Assembly (NCBI RefSeq): GCF_050908995.1
Contig: NC_135133.1
Location: 2,460,001 to 2,524,000, forward strand
Length of the DNA: 64,000 bases
Origin: Andrena cerasifolii
Taxonomy: Eukaryota > Arthropoda > Insecta > Hymenoptera > Andrenidae
Direction of reading: 5' to 3'
In this document: positions 1-12,000 of the stretch, piece by piece
Layout: the number at the start of each line of letters is the position of its first letter
Position numbering within the stretch: the first letter of the stretch is position 1
The notes under the pieces: model-generated
Told to the model about the DNA's origin: nothing
The model's input: only the letters and a program-made list of their open reading frames with translations
The model's database searches: none
Position numbers and translations under genes: made by a program

Positions 1-457
1 CGTTAGTATATTAATGTATCCTCAGGTTGACAGAGAGAATTTTCCGAAATATTAAGTTAAAACAAAATGGCGGCTATTTAAAGTTGAAATCCTGATTTTT
101 TCCTGCAAAAATTACGCGAAAACATCCATGTTGTTTTAACTTAATATTTCGGAAAATTCTCTCCGTCAACCTGAGGATACATTAATATACTAACGAAATC
201 TTTTTTGTTTTTTGATTTTAGATAATCTGGTTACGAATGGCAGTGCTCACCGCGAAAGCAAATTTTTAAAAATGCTTCTTGGATGTCGCTTGTTATTTTA
301 TTATAAACGTAAATATTTTTCTACCAAAAAATTACCAAATGTTCTTTAAATGTTGCTCTTTTAAACGCAAAAAGTTTTGTAAAATTATACGCTTCCGCTT
401 CTTCAAAAAAATCACAAATATTCGCCTCTTTTCGACCGTCTGACTAGGCATAACCCC
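1..457. mobile_element. TTAA-flanked foldback MITE, copy A (cut by window start)
   Basis: Right part of a palindromic element whose complete relative is at 62640-63386. It ends ...GACTAGGCATAACCCC followed by TTAA at 458-461. Inside, bases 1-70 are the inverted complement of about 130-197. TTAA duplication with GGGG/CCCC ends is the piggyBac-type layout; the element has no coding capacity. Confidence 0.85.
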
Positions 458-461
458 TTAA

Positions 462-597
462 GGTGAAGTTCCACGGCGCGTGGCTCGGCGAGTCGGCTTG
501 GCGAGCGCGAGTCGGTGAGCCATGAGCGCTCCCACGGCGCGGGACTCGGTAAGTCCTCGCGCCAAGCTCGCCGAGCCGCGCGCCGCGGAACTTCACC
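462..597. mobile_element. Short GC-rich TTAA MITE
   Basis: 136-bp near-perfect hairpin. The ends are GGTGAAGTTCCACGGCGCG and its imperfect complement CGCCGCGGAACTTCACC. It is flanked by TTAA (458-461) and TTTA (598-601). The left TTAA is shared with the right end of the preceding element. Confidence 0.8.
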
Positions 598-601
598 TTT
601 A

Positions 602-1481
602 GCCACCACGGCTAGCGCGGACTCCTACAATTAATCCGGGCTCCCTCTTATTCTTATGGCATGCGGGTTCCTGATCCCACAGAGATTGAGCTTTGAGCAT
701 AACTTGAGTGAGATATTGATGGTGCTAAGGTCACTTTGATGTGATAATTATTGGCTCGTTGATATGGTAATTGCAATTATTTTAATGTAATATAAGGCTT
801 GGCAGTTAAATTGTGGTACTGAAGGCTCGTGACTTTCTTGATCCCAGTAGGACTTTTATGCGCTTTTAGAGTATTCTTAATTTACTTTTAAATCGTGTTA
901 TGTTGACTATTATAACTAACGAGTGTAAATAATATTACTACCCAGTGACTGTGGTATTGAGTTCTAGTAGGTATATGCTGATCTCTCACAGTAAACACTG
1001 TTCTAGAATTAGAGATGTGTTTCCATGATAGTTCTAATTCCCCCGGTGCATTCTTCAGTGAGAACATAATTAGTAGCTTCTAGTATACTCATTCTTGCAT
1101 CACTAAAGCAGTACCATAATCCAGAAGTGGTAGATTCACTAACGCTAAAATAGCCTAGACTCATCTCAATGAAGACTCAAATCACAGTTTCAAACAAACT
1201 CTAGGCCTTTGGGGCCATGTGCATTTCTTCCCAAGACCACCCATCTTTTACCACAGAGTTCTACTTAAATTTGTAGGAGTCGGAAAAAGAGAGCTACGGC
1301 GCCGAGAATCGAACCCGAGCCGTCCGCGTGCTGATCAGTCGCGTTTGCCACCACGGCTACGCCGACTCTCCGCGGTCCCTGTCCTCCGAACTCCTCATAA
1401 ATGGACGCCACCTCATCGCACACCATAGGCCGTTGCCTAAATGCCGGTTGCCTACTACAAATTATTAATAAGCATTCGCAC
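602..1481. other. Non-coding, 3' side of Oatp, with tRNA-derived SINE pieces
   Basis: No Oatp exon with TM12 was found here. 602-700 resembles the flank of the SINE at 24.3 kb (shared phrases around CCGGGCTCC and TTCCTGATC). The 700-1200 stretch is AT-rich and shows nothing recognisable. The tRNA-like block at 1290-1375 is listed separately. Confidence 0.5.
1290..1375 (-). repeat. tRNA-derived SINE head
   Basis: On the minus strand a tRNA-like module reads TAGCCGTGGTGGCAAA (A-box-like, complement of about 1348-1364), then CTCGGGTTCGATTCTC (B box, complement of 1304-1319), spaced as in a tRNA gene. The cloverleaf is imperfect, and related fragments occur at 602-700 and 24310-24424. A retroposed SINE is more likely than a working tRNA. 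Confidence 0.6.
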
Positions 1482-1858
1482 CTGCTCATATACAAATTGT
1501 CGTAAACGAGGCAGGCCCCTCTGCCCTCGCACGTTTCGTTCCACAAAATGCAGGTGTCGTCTATGAGAGCACCAAACACCATAGGCGCTGGTATGGTGCC
1601 CAGGATCCTCACTTTGATCCACTGTATCCCTAAGGCGAACGATCTCTGGTCGTCTCGAACAACACGCAGCGTCGCCGAAAGCGCGGGCATCGTGCATAGG
1701 AACGTTATGAACATGTTACAGAAAGCGAGGACGATGAAGGGCCACAGGTAAGAGCAGGCTGTGTTGCAGGTAGTGTTTATCGCCTCGTAGCTGACCACGT
1801 CGTTCCCGCTGGTTAAATTCATTGCTGGCGCACGTATGCAAGTGCACTCTGAATACAC
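1482..1858 (-). CDS. Oatp: Oatp exon 10 (last exon seen)
   Basis: Completes the Kazal-like loop (VYSECTCI) and carries a potential N-glycosylation site (NLT). Two membrane segments follow (CSYLWPFIVLAFCNMFITFL and the PALSATLRVV region), then DDQRSFALGIQWIKVRILGT, PAPMVFGALIDDTCILW and GRGACLVYDNLYMS. All are conserved Oatp C-terminal blocks. The acceptor is TTTTGCAG, the donor AGCAG|GTGCGA, phase 2. TM12 and the C-terminal tail are not found to the left, down to base 1. Confidence 0.93.
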
Positions 1859-4800
1859 CTGCAAAATAAAAATCATATGTGGTTAATTAAAAGGTACATT
1901 AAGGGGATGTTCCGGTCTAGTGCTCGCAAAAATAGGTGATCTTTAGGAATTAATTACAGGCAAACTGCCACAGATAATTTAATGGAACTCTTTGCGTTGT
2001 ATTAAGGATGTCTTAAACTGTAGACACATATTTTTTTCTATCTAATTAATCATTGCAAATCGCACTGGGTGACTCGTTGATGTCAAGGCGTAAAAAAAAA
2101 TCATCCAAAACGGTGTGACGTGTAGCACCTAAACAATTAATGTGAAATAAAAAACAATCCCAGATTATTAAGGGGCATGGAATTTCATAGGGGGCAAACC
2201 TTTAAAAATTACAAAAATTATATTTTTTAACAAAGTAACAACAATCAAAGCTTGAAAGCTTCGAAACTTTTTCCCTATGAATTTTCATCCTTTCAACGGC
2301 TTTATAAAATACAAATTTTCAAACGTTAGAGGCTTGCCCCCTGCAAAAAACTATATTCATCAAAATAAAAAAGTTTCAATCGACTCGGTTACTAACTTTT
2401 CGAGAAATTTGTCCCACCAGTTTGAAAAACACTGTTTCGAAACAATGCCTATAACTTCAGGATTTTTTCGAATTTAAAAAAAAATCGTGTTAAGCACATG
2501 CTTAAAAGGTCGAACATTTAAAAAATGAAATGAAAACAAATCAATTTTCGATCTTTCTAGACCGGAACCTCCCCTTAACGTTTCTACGAACACTTTGTGT
2601 TAACTGAATAGAGGTAGTACACCAATAGGGAACACCATTGCTGGAAGTAACATCGAGGAAAATTGGGAAATTAAATATCACTTTAAACGATATTTCCCTC
2701 TTCCGAGGATTCTAAATCTAAATTTCCTCTCTTCATTGTAATGTACTCTATTAAGCGAAAGATCTGTATATTTAGATAGAGAGCATATAAGAAACAGAGA
2801 AATATTTAAAATGGGGGCAAAGCTCGGTTAAAAATATCCCCTAATGAGTAATCGATGTACCTAACAGCCATGTTTCTCGAAACAAGTGTTAAAAATTGAT
2901 AGCCTTTGCTCCCGTTTTAGTTTCTACCATTGAAACCCTAGCTTGCAATAATCAACAGCTTTCACGAAGTTATCAGTGGCAGCCGCCATTGCGATTAAAC
3001 GTATCGTTCCAAGAACCAGAGCGCGGATATAACGTCAGCGCGAAAGGAGGCGAAAAAATAGTACTGACTTCGACATCGTGTATCTGCGTCTGTTGATAAC
3101 ACCCCGCGTGACAGGGCGAGTAATACGTGATCCCATCGACCCCACATATTGGATTGAACTCGGATCTCGAGCAACCACAGCCATTATTGCACGCGTCGTC
3201 CAGCGAGAAGGATTTCCTGGAACTAACATCGAATTCATCAATGACACCAACCACCTGTCTGAAGCCTGCAGGGTTCCGTTCCAGCAGCAGAGATTCAGCC
3301 CGACAAACAAGCGCGTACCTTGTCTGGTCAGAATAGGGGACCGTGACGCCAGCGAAGCTCAAGTTCGGGCAATTCAGGACGAAGCACAGGGTGAAAGCGA
3401 TGCACGAGGCAGTTGCCAGCAGGCAGAACTTCAGGATTCCCGAGCAGGGCAAATTAAATCGTTTTATGAGATAACCACCGAGAAATGTACCACCACCGCC
3501 AGCCGGAACCGTAACCAGACCTGACGAAAAAAAGAGACACAAAATGGAAAAGCCTGAAAAAGTGTCATTATGCGTCGCGCACAGGCGGAGCTTGGGAAAT
3601 CTCGCGAAATTACGCCGCACATGTTCGTCAATCGTAAATAATCCGCGGGACGAGTATAAAAGCGCGGGGAACGATTTACGGCATTACAGGGCCCTCGCGA
3701 CGGTAACGTATCGTTCCGTCCATATTTTTTCCCTGGAAAAATAGTTTCGGTATTTAACCGGGGGAAAAAAGAAGGGGCGGGAAAAAAATTGTCATCGATT
3801 ACACGCGCCACAAGAGGCAGTCGTTTGATTGATTATAACGGAAAGTTTCGGTATTATTCACCCATTAGCAGCGCGGCCGAGCTAGCACTGACGTTGAATT
3901 GATTTTCGATCAGCTTCGGGAGGAACGCGGCGAAGCCAGCGATCAGCAATCCTTCACTGGCACCTGCCAGGTTCAGCATGAAAAATCCCGGGTTGCCCAG
4001 CAGATCGGTCAGGGCACGTGGCAGCTCGCGGATTTTCGAGAACGCCTCCCCCGTGTCGCTTGTAGCCGATTGCTTCGGCTTCTCGTGCGCCTCTGACACC
4101 CTCTCCTTCGCCAGCTCCTCCGAACCTGGCGGAACAAGCCGTTGGTTGTCAAAGGCTGCGGGAAAAGGGGTGCTTTCTTTCGTAAGATGTTTTAACGTGG
4201 TGACAAATACCAGGCAGTGCTGCTGGGAACGCCAGTATCGGTATAGCGATTATGAACGAGATGACAGCTGCTCCTAGAAAGCCTATCCACCAGGCCCCCA
4301 CCCACACGTTGCTGTCCGGTGTCAAACCGATTCTGGAAATTTATTTTTGTTGGTGGTTATTAAGAGTCGCTTGGAAGGTCGTCAAGTTTTTAAATTGGTT
4401 TTCTTAGCTTCTGTTTCGTTTAGGTTTAGCTTTACGGGTAAGCTTGTTGAAGCCGGGAATCCACCGGGAAGCTAAGCTAAGCTAAGCTATGCGATGCTAT
4501 GTTTGGCTGCGCTATGCTACGTTTTAAAAAATTAGCTTCAATACATTCTTACGGAACCGTTTGCACCGTAAGCTCAGCTAAGCTGTGCCGTTTAATACAT
4601 CCTTCTTCACCAAAAGCTACGTTTTTGTGCTATGCCTTGCTATGTTTCCGAAAAATCGCTCACGGGGCAAATCTTGTGCTACGTCGAGTTAACCCGAATA
4701 AGCAGAGCACAGGAACGTAGCTTTTGGTGGAAAAGGAGGTATTGAAACTGTTTTTTTAAAACAAAGCATAGCATGGCACAGCTTAGTTTAGCTTGTGGTG

Positions 4801-5613
4801 GAAACGACTCCATAAGTATGTATTGAAGCTAATTTTTTTACAAGGCAGCATAGCATAGTCAAACATAGCAGAGCATAGCATAGCTTATTAGCTTCCAGGT
4901 GGATTCTTGGCTTTACAGTGGTTACGCTGCAGTCACGCCATTTACTCTAATGAGCTATACATTGTTGTCTATAAAGTATTACCGATTTTTCATGTACCTA
5001 TATTCTTATAGAGTATAAAGTAATAAAGACGATTAATAGTAATAGTAGATTTTGGGGCTGAAAATGAGAAGGGAGGGGAGAGAAGAGTGGGGATAAGGGA
5101 TGAGGGAGAGCAGGTAGATTAAATAAGAACTGGATGTTTGATTATTTTAATATTATGTATATATCAAAGAAATAAAAATTGATAATTAAAAAAGATTAAC
5201 AAATTTACATATATTTATTTTTGCTTTAAAATTTCGTTTTTTTTAAATTAGTTTTTTAAAAAAATATAATAGATCTAATCTTGAGTTGGCCATTAGAGTT
5301 CGTGTGTTTGTCATAAAATCATTAGCAACCGGAAACGTAGGGTTAATTGTAAACAACGCTTTCCTCAGTTCTTCCAAGTTTACTGTATTTTTGCCAGTTT
5401 TCTCGAAAACGTTCAAGCTTGAGCGACAGTCCGATATTTATCAGTATCACCAGATTCCAATTCCTTTAAGCTTTCTATTTTAGACAAATATAATTGATCT
5501 TGAAGGATTGTATTCTTCTCCCGTATTAGATTTCCCTAGATCGACACAAAAATCACGTCGAAATCGCCAGCATCAAAACAACGCACTCATTCGCTCTTTT
5601 ACACATACACACA

Positions 5614-5663
<50 letters not shown>

Positions 5664-6012
5664 CGCATCCTACACTGTTGATGTCTATAATCAAAATTTC
5701 TTTTAATCTTCTATTTTGTACTTTACAAATTTAATAGGATACTTCTCGAAAAAATTCTTGAGAAATCTCTCGTAAAATGAGAAATCAACAACTTTATTTT
5801 TTCTCGAGACATTCTTGGGGAGAAACACTAGATATAAGGTAGGGTAGTAAACCGTAAAAAGATAATAGTGAGTAGGAGATAACAAATAAGACAGGTTAAG
5901 TGTAGAATAATAAGTATAGCATAGGGTTGAAGTGAGGATAGCAATAAGGAAGTTACATAGGTATGGTAGAGAGGGAGTAGATTGTAATCCGTGATGAACA
6001 ATAATGATGTTC

Positions 6013-6060
<48 letters not shown>

Positions 6061-6064
6061 AATC

Positions 6065-6098
<34 letters not shown>

Positions 6099-9000
6099 TA
6101 TAATAATAATAATAGATTTTACTGTATTTTCTGGTAATATTTCTCTGGTATATAGTTTTAATAATGGAAAACGATCTAATTAGATGAAAAACGTCTGGAA
6201 ATACGGTCTCGAGGAAACTTCCCTTGAAGATACCCGAGACGTAGATCGAGGACGTTACATTTGCAATCTAAAATCTTAGTCTCGAGCAGCGCGCAAGATT
6301 GATTGCAATTCACGCGAATGCTGGATACTTATTCCGATCTTTTATTAGATTTATGCAGGACGATGTGCCGCGATCGATATTTCGTACCAAAAGCCCCAGT
6401 TCGTCCGGACTATTTTCAATACGGTTGTCCTCCTTTCGTGCAAATTAAATTGTCGCCTAGCGATGGTGGACTTAAAAATACCACGGGCGAAAATAATTGG
6501 TAATCCTCACCGATTTTGACGAAATTTCGATATCTTGTCGGGGACAAGATTCTGAACAACTTTTTCCTATACATGTTACCGTCACTCGATATTTATGTGG
6601 CCAATCATTCTACTCTTTACCCTGTGTTGCTTTTACTTCTTAACGTCCAACATGACATCACTCGATCCACAATTGTCGTACGAAAAATAAGGCTACGCGC
6701 AGAATGCGGTCGAATGAACACGACAGTCTTCTGCGAACAAATGCGCGAGCAACGTTGCATCCACAAAGCTTCCCTCGGTTTATTTAATAGCTGTTCGAAG
6801 GAGAGCGAACAGAATGCACCGTGATATTAAAACTACTATCCAAGCGATTTTTCTTCATACTTTTTAAACTCTCTAACGCGCGGCTAGATATTAAACGGAA
6901 GTTAGACAAAGTGGGGCGTATATTGCGCGTAAATAAAAGGAAAGAGAGAGAGAGAGGTGGATTTAAACGGGAAAAATGCAATTATCCCGAAACAGTGGCG
7001 GGCAGTTCATCCCTCTGCGCGGTGAGTAGGCCAGAACTGCTTTTCCCGTGGCAACTTCCGCCGCTCCACCAAGCGACTCCCTCCCACCACTTCCCTTCTC
7101 TTTTTTTAATTGCACTCGGTCAGAAATTCCCATCCGGCGAAGCTTGTGCAACTTTTCCGACTAATTTTCAGCCCTGGAGTACACCCGAAGGGGCCCTCTT
7201 TTTACACGCGTCCCACGCCAATATGGCGGCCGGAAGTAGCCTCGAAGGGTAGCTCGATAATTTGGCGGGAGGAAAGTCCGGCAATATGGGGTTACAACGG
7301 CGCGGGAAGACGACGATGTCGACCGCCGTCGAAGTGGAGCAGTTCGCGGCGCGAAGCTATTCGCGGCTGGAAAACTCGGCGATGGAAGGCTCGGGGAAAC
7401 GAGAAAAGTACTCGAAGGTGAGGATCTCAGGTCCCGGACAAGCTGGCTGAAACAGCATCTGCCGCCGCCGCGGGAACTTTTCATTTGCCTGCGAAATTAA
7501 ACGCGCCGCATATACAATCTACTCACCAGGGATGTCTGGCAACTTGGGAATTCACAAAAATTTGGAAACTTTGCAGAAATGTCGTTCAAGGGTTGCTAAT
7601 AACGTAACCATTTCTTCTTTCGACAGTGAATCCCCCCCCCCCCCCCCAAAAAAAAAGTATCTGCGAAAACGTAAAAGATACAAGAAAAAGTTTCATTTAA
7701 AGTGTTTTGGTTTTTGATATTCTACACGGTGATAAAGAATTTTGGAAAAATATTAATTCTTACCAAATTTATCTCCACCACCCTGCTTTGTAAATTCTTT
7801 ATCACCATATTGTGGGATGTCAAACGCCATCAAATTTTGAATTAAACTTTGGTTTGCACCCGGGGTTAGGGGAGACTGGGGCTAGTTGTTACATTTTTCA
7901 GTTTTTTTATTTTTTATTTTGTTTGCATTCCGTATTCAATAATATAAATGACTCTCGCTTAAAGTACGTTCTTTCCTCTGCCGATGACCGCTATCGCGTG
8001 TAATTAAACGAAAACCATGACTTCGAAACAAGCCAATTTGAAGGTCGAGACATGTTGTATCAACGTGCTCCGAGTAGGGGTAGTTGTTACGCAATACGGG
8101 GCGAGTTGTTACAGGATTAAATTTTACGAAACGAGGCTTATTGTGAGCAACATAATTATGTTTTCTTGGACGAAAGTAAATTTATTAATGGTAAGAATCT
8201 ATTACAATAAATATACAATAAAAAATTTATTCTAAAAATAATAAAAAACTACTGAAATCAGTTGCACTAATTATCGTCGTCCGTTTCATACGGGGACTCG
8301 TGTCTATTATTTGTGGTGATTTTATTTCTCATCTGCCTTCTCTTTACTGACGAGAAAATCAGTAACCTAAAAAAATTAAATATATCTAAATAAATAAAAT
8401 CACCAATAATAATCTGTATAGTTTAAATTAAAAACTTTAATCTTGTAAATTAATTATAGATACAAAATTCTTATAGGCAAAATTCAAAAAAATCTTATAA
8501 AGATATCATTAATACCCAGAATTAAAGTTTTAGTTTAAACTACTTTTTGTTTATGACAACATCTATCAGCTTAAAAATATTATGTGTCCTCATAGCTCTT
8601 TCAATAATAATAATTACTATTATATCAATTCCAATAAACTTTATTCATCCATTAATAATAATCTTGCTTCTAGTTTTATACTCAGTTATAAATCTAACAT
8701 TTTTATTCGTTACTACAGGATTATCAATCTATTTATTTATAATTTTTATCTCTATTATTGGAGGAATAATAATTATGTTTCTCTGTTTTACCAGAATAAT
8801 CAATAATCATCCGATGTCATAATCATTACGATGTTAGATTTCTCTAACATGCCCCTTGTCTTGTGTAACAACTTGCCCCAGTTGACACCATTGTGTATAA
8901 AAAGCTGTAAGTTCATACCAGTTCGGTGTATTCTTATCTCCTTGGTACGAATCTGTAGCTAAAGGAGCACTGATTCAAACGTGCTAATATTAATTTACAT

Positions 9001-12000
9001 ACACTTATCTGTCTGCTCGGTAGAAAACATTGAAGTAGAAAGAGAAAAGTTACTATTAGTACCGAAAACACAAAAAGTTGTAATAAACTGACAACGCGTG
9101 AACCGACTACAAACAAACAACATACGCAACTACCGTCAAGGACCCAGTTCCTGATCACTTAAGAGTAACCACCGCGGGTTTTTAAACGCGTAAAGGGAGA
9201 ACTTATCCAAATTTAAAAGATTTTCTTTATATCAGTAAATCTATGTTTTATCTTTAATTTGGTATTAAAAAAAGTGCATACATAATAATAATTATTTTAC
9301 AATTTAACTTCGAAAGTGAAAAATGCAAAGGGAGCAGTTTCTGATCACCTTCGCACGTTTTACTACGAGCTATCAAATTTTGCGTATAAATTTCAAAATA
9401 CTTCATAATTATTTAGTAATTTGTCAGAATAAATTTGTATCGTAATAAGCTTAATAATTGGTTTATTTTTCTAAGCTGATCAGGAATTGGGTTCTGATCA
9501 GGAACTGGGTCCTTGATGGTATGTATGGTTGAAACACATCAGCCACTTCATCGTCGAAGTGATAGCCCAAGCGAAAAAAATTTAAACTGCTTTATAACAA
9601 CCTGCCCCTGTAACATCTAGCCCCAGTCTCCCCTACATTATCAATCGAGGTGAACGGGAATGTTCGTCTTTTGGTTTCCCTTGCAGGAAAATTGTTGAAA
9701 CGAGGTCAGTCTGCTTCGTAAGTTGGATTTCTATAGGGGGATGGATTACTGCGGGGTTTCTTGGGGAATGGTGAAACGGGGGTTGAAGTGGTAGTGTTAC
9801 GAGTGATTTGAGAGGGATAGTTGACGTTTGGCACGGTAGTCTTGGTTCAATTTCGTTGCATATTGCAAAAATTAGGGAAGGGTGATGTTCTTCTTACCCA
9901 AATGAAGAATTCGAGCACGTGGAATTAGATTAAGCTGTTCAATGAGCCATAGAATAATTTGCACAAGAATGTGGATATGGAAGTTCGATATGAAATGTTA
10001 AATAAAATTAAATGTAGAAAAAGTTGTAATGAAAATCGCGGATCCAAGTCCTTTAAATCCTCTGACATAAATCCTATTTCATAACACTTTTTGATGTTAA
10101 TATCAAGTTTAGCAGTCACTCCGAGCGACAGTGCATAACGTTTCACGCGCAATCGATTCGAAACGACGTGGAAGGATGTTTTATCGATCGACGAAGGTAT
10201 ATTCCTAGCAGAGGCTTTACGTAACCAGTCTTTTTTTTTTCATTGATATTACGTTTGCCCCAGCCGGTGGGCGTAGGTCATTTTTTTTCGCGGTGAAAGC
10301 AGACTACGTAAGGGTGATTGATCACCCGGAAACGGCTGACTAACTCCGCGATCATCCCTTAGCGGACTTAACTGCATTTGCTAAGCTGACAAGGAGTCAC
10401 CGTTCAGCCCTCCTCCCCGCCTGTTTTTGCGACGCCACCTCTGTCACAATTGATCTTTAAACGATGCTCAGCTACGAACTCTTAAATGCCAATCCACTCG
10501 CCCGTACTCAAAATCACAGAAGATCAAATTAATCTTCCGACGGAAACCTTTGAAATGGGAGCAATCCTTTTCTGGGTGCTCAGTGCACTGAAAATGGAAA
10601 GGTGGTTGTTTTTATTAAAAGTTTTATTTAACTCTTCTCTCTGTTTGCTTGCTATCTGTCCGCTTGTTTGGTTAAAACCTTGCAACTCAATTTTAACTCG
10701 CTTCCACAAATCCAATCGATTTGAAACTGCAGGGGTGTGTAGTTACGATGATAACATAAAAGTGGGAAAAACTCACCCCCGAAGGGGTGAAAAATCGCAT
10801 CTTCTACAATTTCAATCCAATTCCGCAAATCCAATCGACTTAAAAATGGAAAAAATAATTGTAATTTGGCGAAAATTAATCGCGATTTATTGAAAATAGA
10901 AGTTAATTGTAATTTGTGAATGTTCGTGTATAGGGGAAATTCGGACAAAACCGGGTACCTGGGTAAAGCCGGGACGTGTTATTATTTCCTAAACTGCCTT
11001 AAATTTTGCCGCGTCGTTGCAGCGACATATTCTCGCGACGTGCATTATTTTGTTAACAAAAGATGACCGTGTTACAAGCGTGATTATTAAGGTTATATCG
11101 TATTGTGTGTTTCTGAAGGCTCTGATCTAATTTTCGATAATTTAAGAAACCTCAAACACTTTTGACAGTGTTGAGGTAGATACTTGTTTGTGTGAATTAT
11201 GTTAATTGTTGCATATTAAAGTGTAAATAATTAAATGATTTGTTTTTACTTCGCCATGGTGATGTTGATAATTCGTAATATTTACAAAATTGTATGCTGG
11301 GGCAAAACCGTACGGGGTAAAACTGGATACCTGGTTTTGGACAAAATGTGTATAATAAAGAAATGAAAAAGAGGAAGTTATCAAATTTAAAACCAAATCA
11401 TAATAAAGAACCACAACTGAAAAGAAGGAAAACCTGGAAAACCACAAAATTAAACAAAGTACTGAAGGATAATGATGAAAGTGGTGATGAAAACGGTAAA
11501 GAGATTTGCATTTATGTTCTAACTGTTTGGGGGACTGAAGGATTGGATGTGTTCCGTTGTTATAGGTGCTAGGACCAGTATCTAGTATGTTATCCGGTTT
11601 TACCCAGGCCATGGGGTAAAATCGTAAAAACAGATCATATTTTAAATCATTATTTTTTTGTATTTTTCCTTCTATTAAAAAAAAAAAGGATATGTACTAT
11701 TATTTAAAGATGAGTTTATTCTAATGAATCCCAATTGTAATTTATTTTTTACTTAATAATGTCAAAGTTATGAGACTTCAACCTTAATGTCCCGATTTTG
11801 CACCGGTCTCCCCTATACCTAAATACAGTGCTAATTATTTACTAAAGGATATTTCGATGGAGAATTCATAAGAAAAAAATTGGTTGCAAAACGCAGACAC
11901 TAAAAAATAAAAATTCAAGAATATGTAAGAAAACTTTTTAAGTGAAACGATTTTATTTAACTTGATCAAATAATGCACTAAAAAGTAAAAAATAATTATT

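Larger units (their letters stand above)
8345..8822 (+). pseudogene. Nuclear mitochondrial segment (trnT-trnP-nad6)
   Basis: AT-rich segment with the ancestral insect order tRNA-Thr(+), tRNA-Pro(-), nad6(+). A possible start of nad4L lies on the minus strand at about 8345-8405, but that part is weak. It is surrounded by nuclear repeat DNA, so it is a NUMT. Confidence 0.85.
7869..9633. mobile_element. TA-flanked element with GGGG/CCCC ends, carrying a mitochondrial insert
   Basis: Ends GGGGAGACTGGGGCTAG and CTAGCCCCAGTCTCCCC are perfect complements, directly flanked by TA (7867-7868, 9634-9635). The interior holds a mitochondrial segment (8345-8822) and a nested palindromic element (9131-9521). 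No transposase was recognised. Confidence 0.8.

Noticed and set aside
1290..1375. Functional tRNA gene
   Set aside because: Boxes are present but the acceptor stem and anticodon arm do not form a clean cloverleaf, and related fragments occur nearby.
1265..1481. Continuation of the exon-10 reading frame as the Oatp C-terminus
   Set aside because: After GACLVYDNLYMS the translation loses all similarity, runs into the tRNA-like SINE on the same strand, and a good GT donor sits at the break.
8547..8822. Nuclear membrane protein gene
   Set aside because: The product is the N-terminal half of mitochondrial ND6, preceded by mitochondrial tRNA-Pro and tRNA-Thr.
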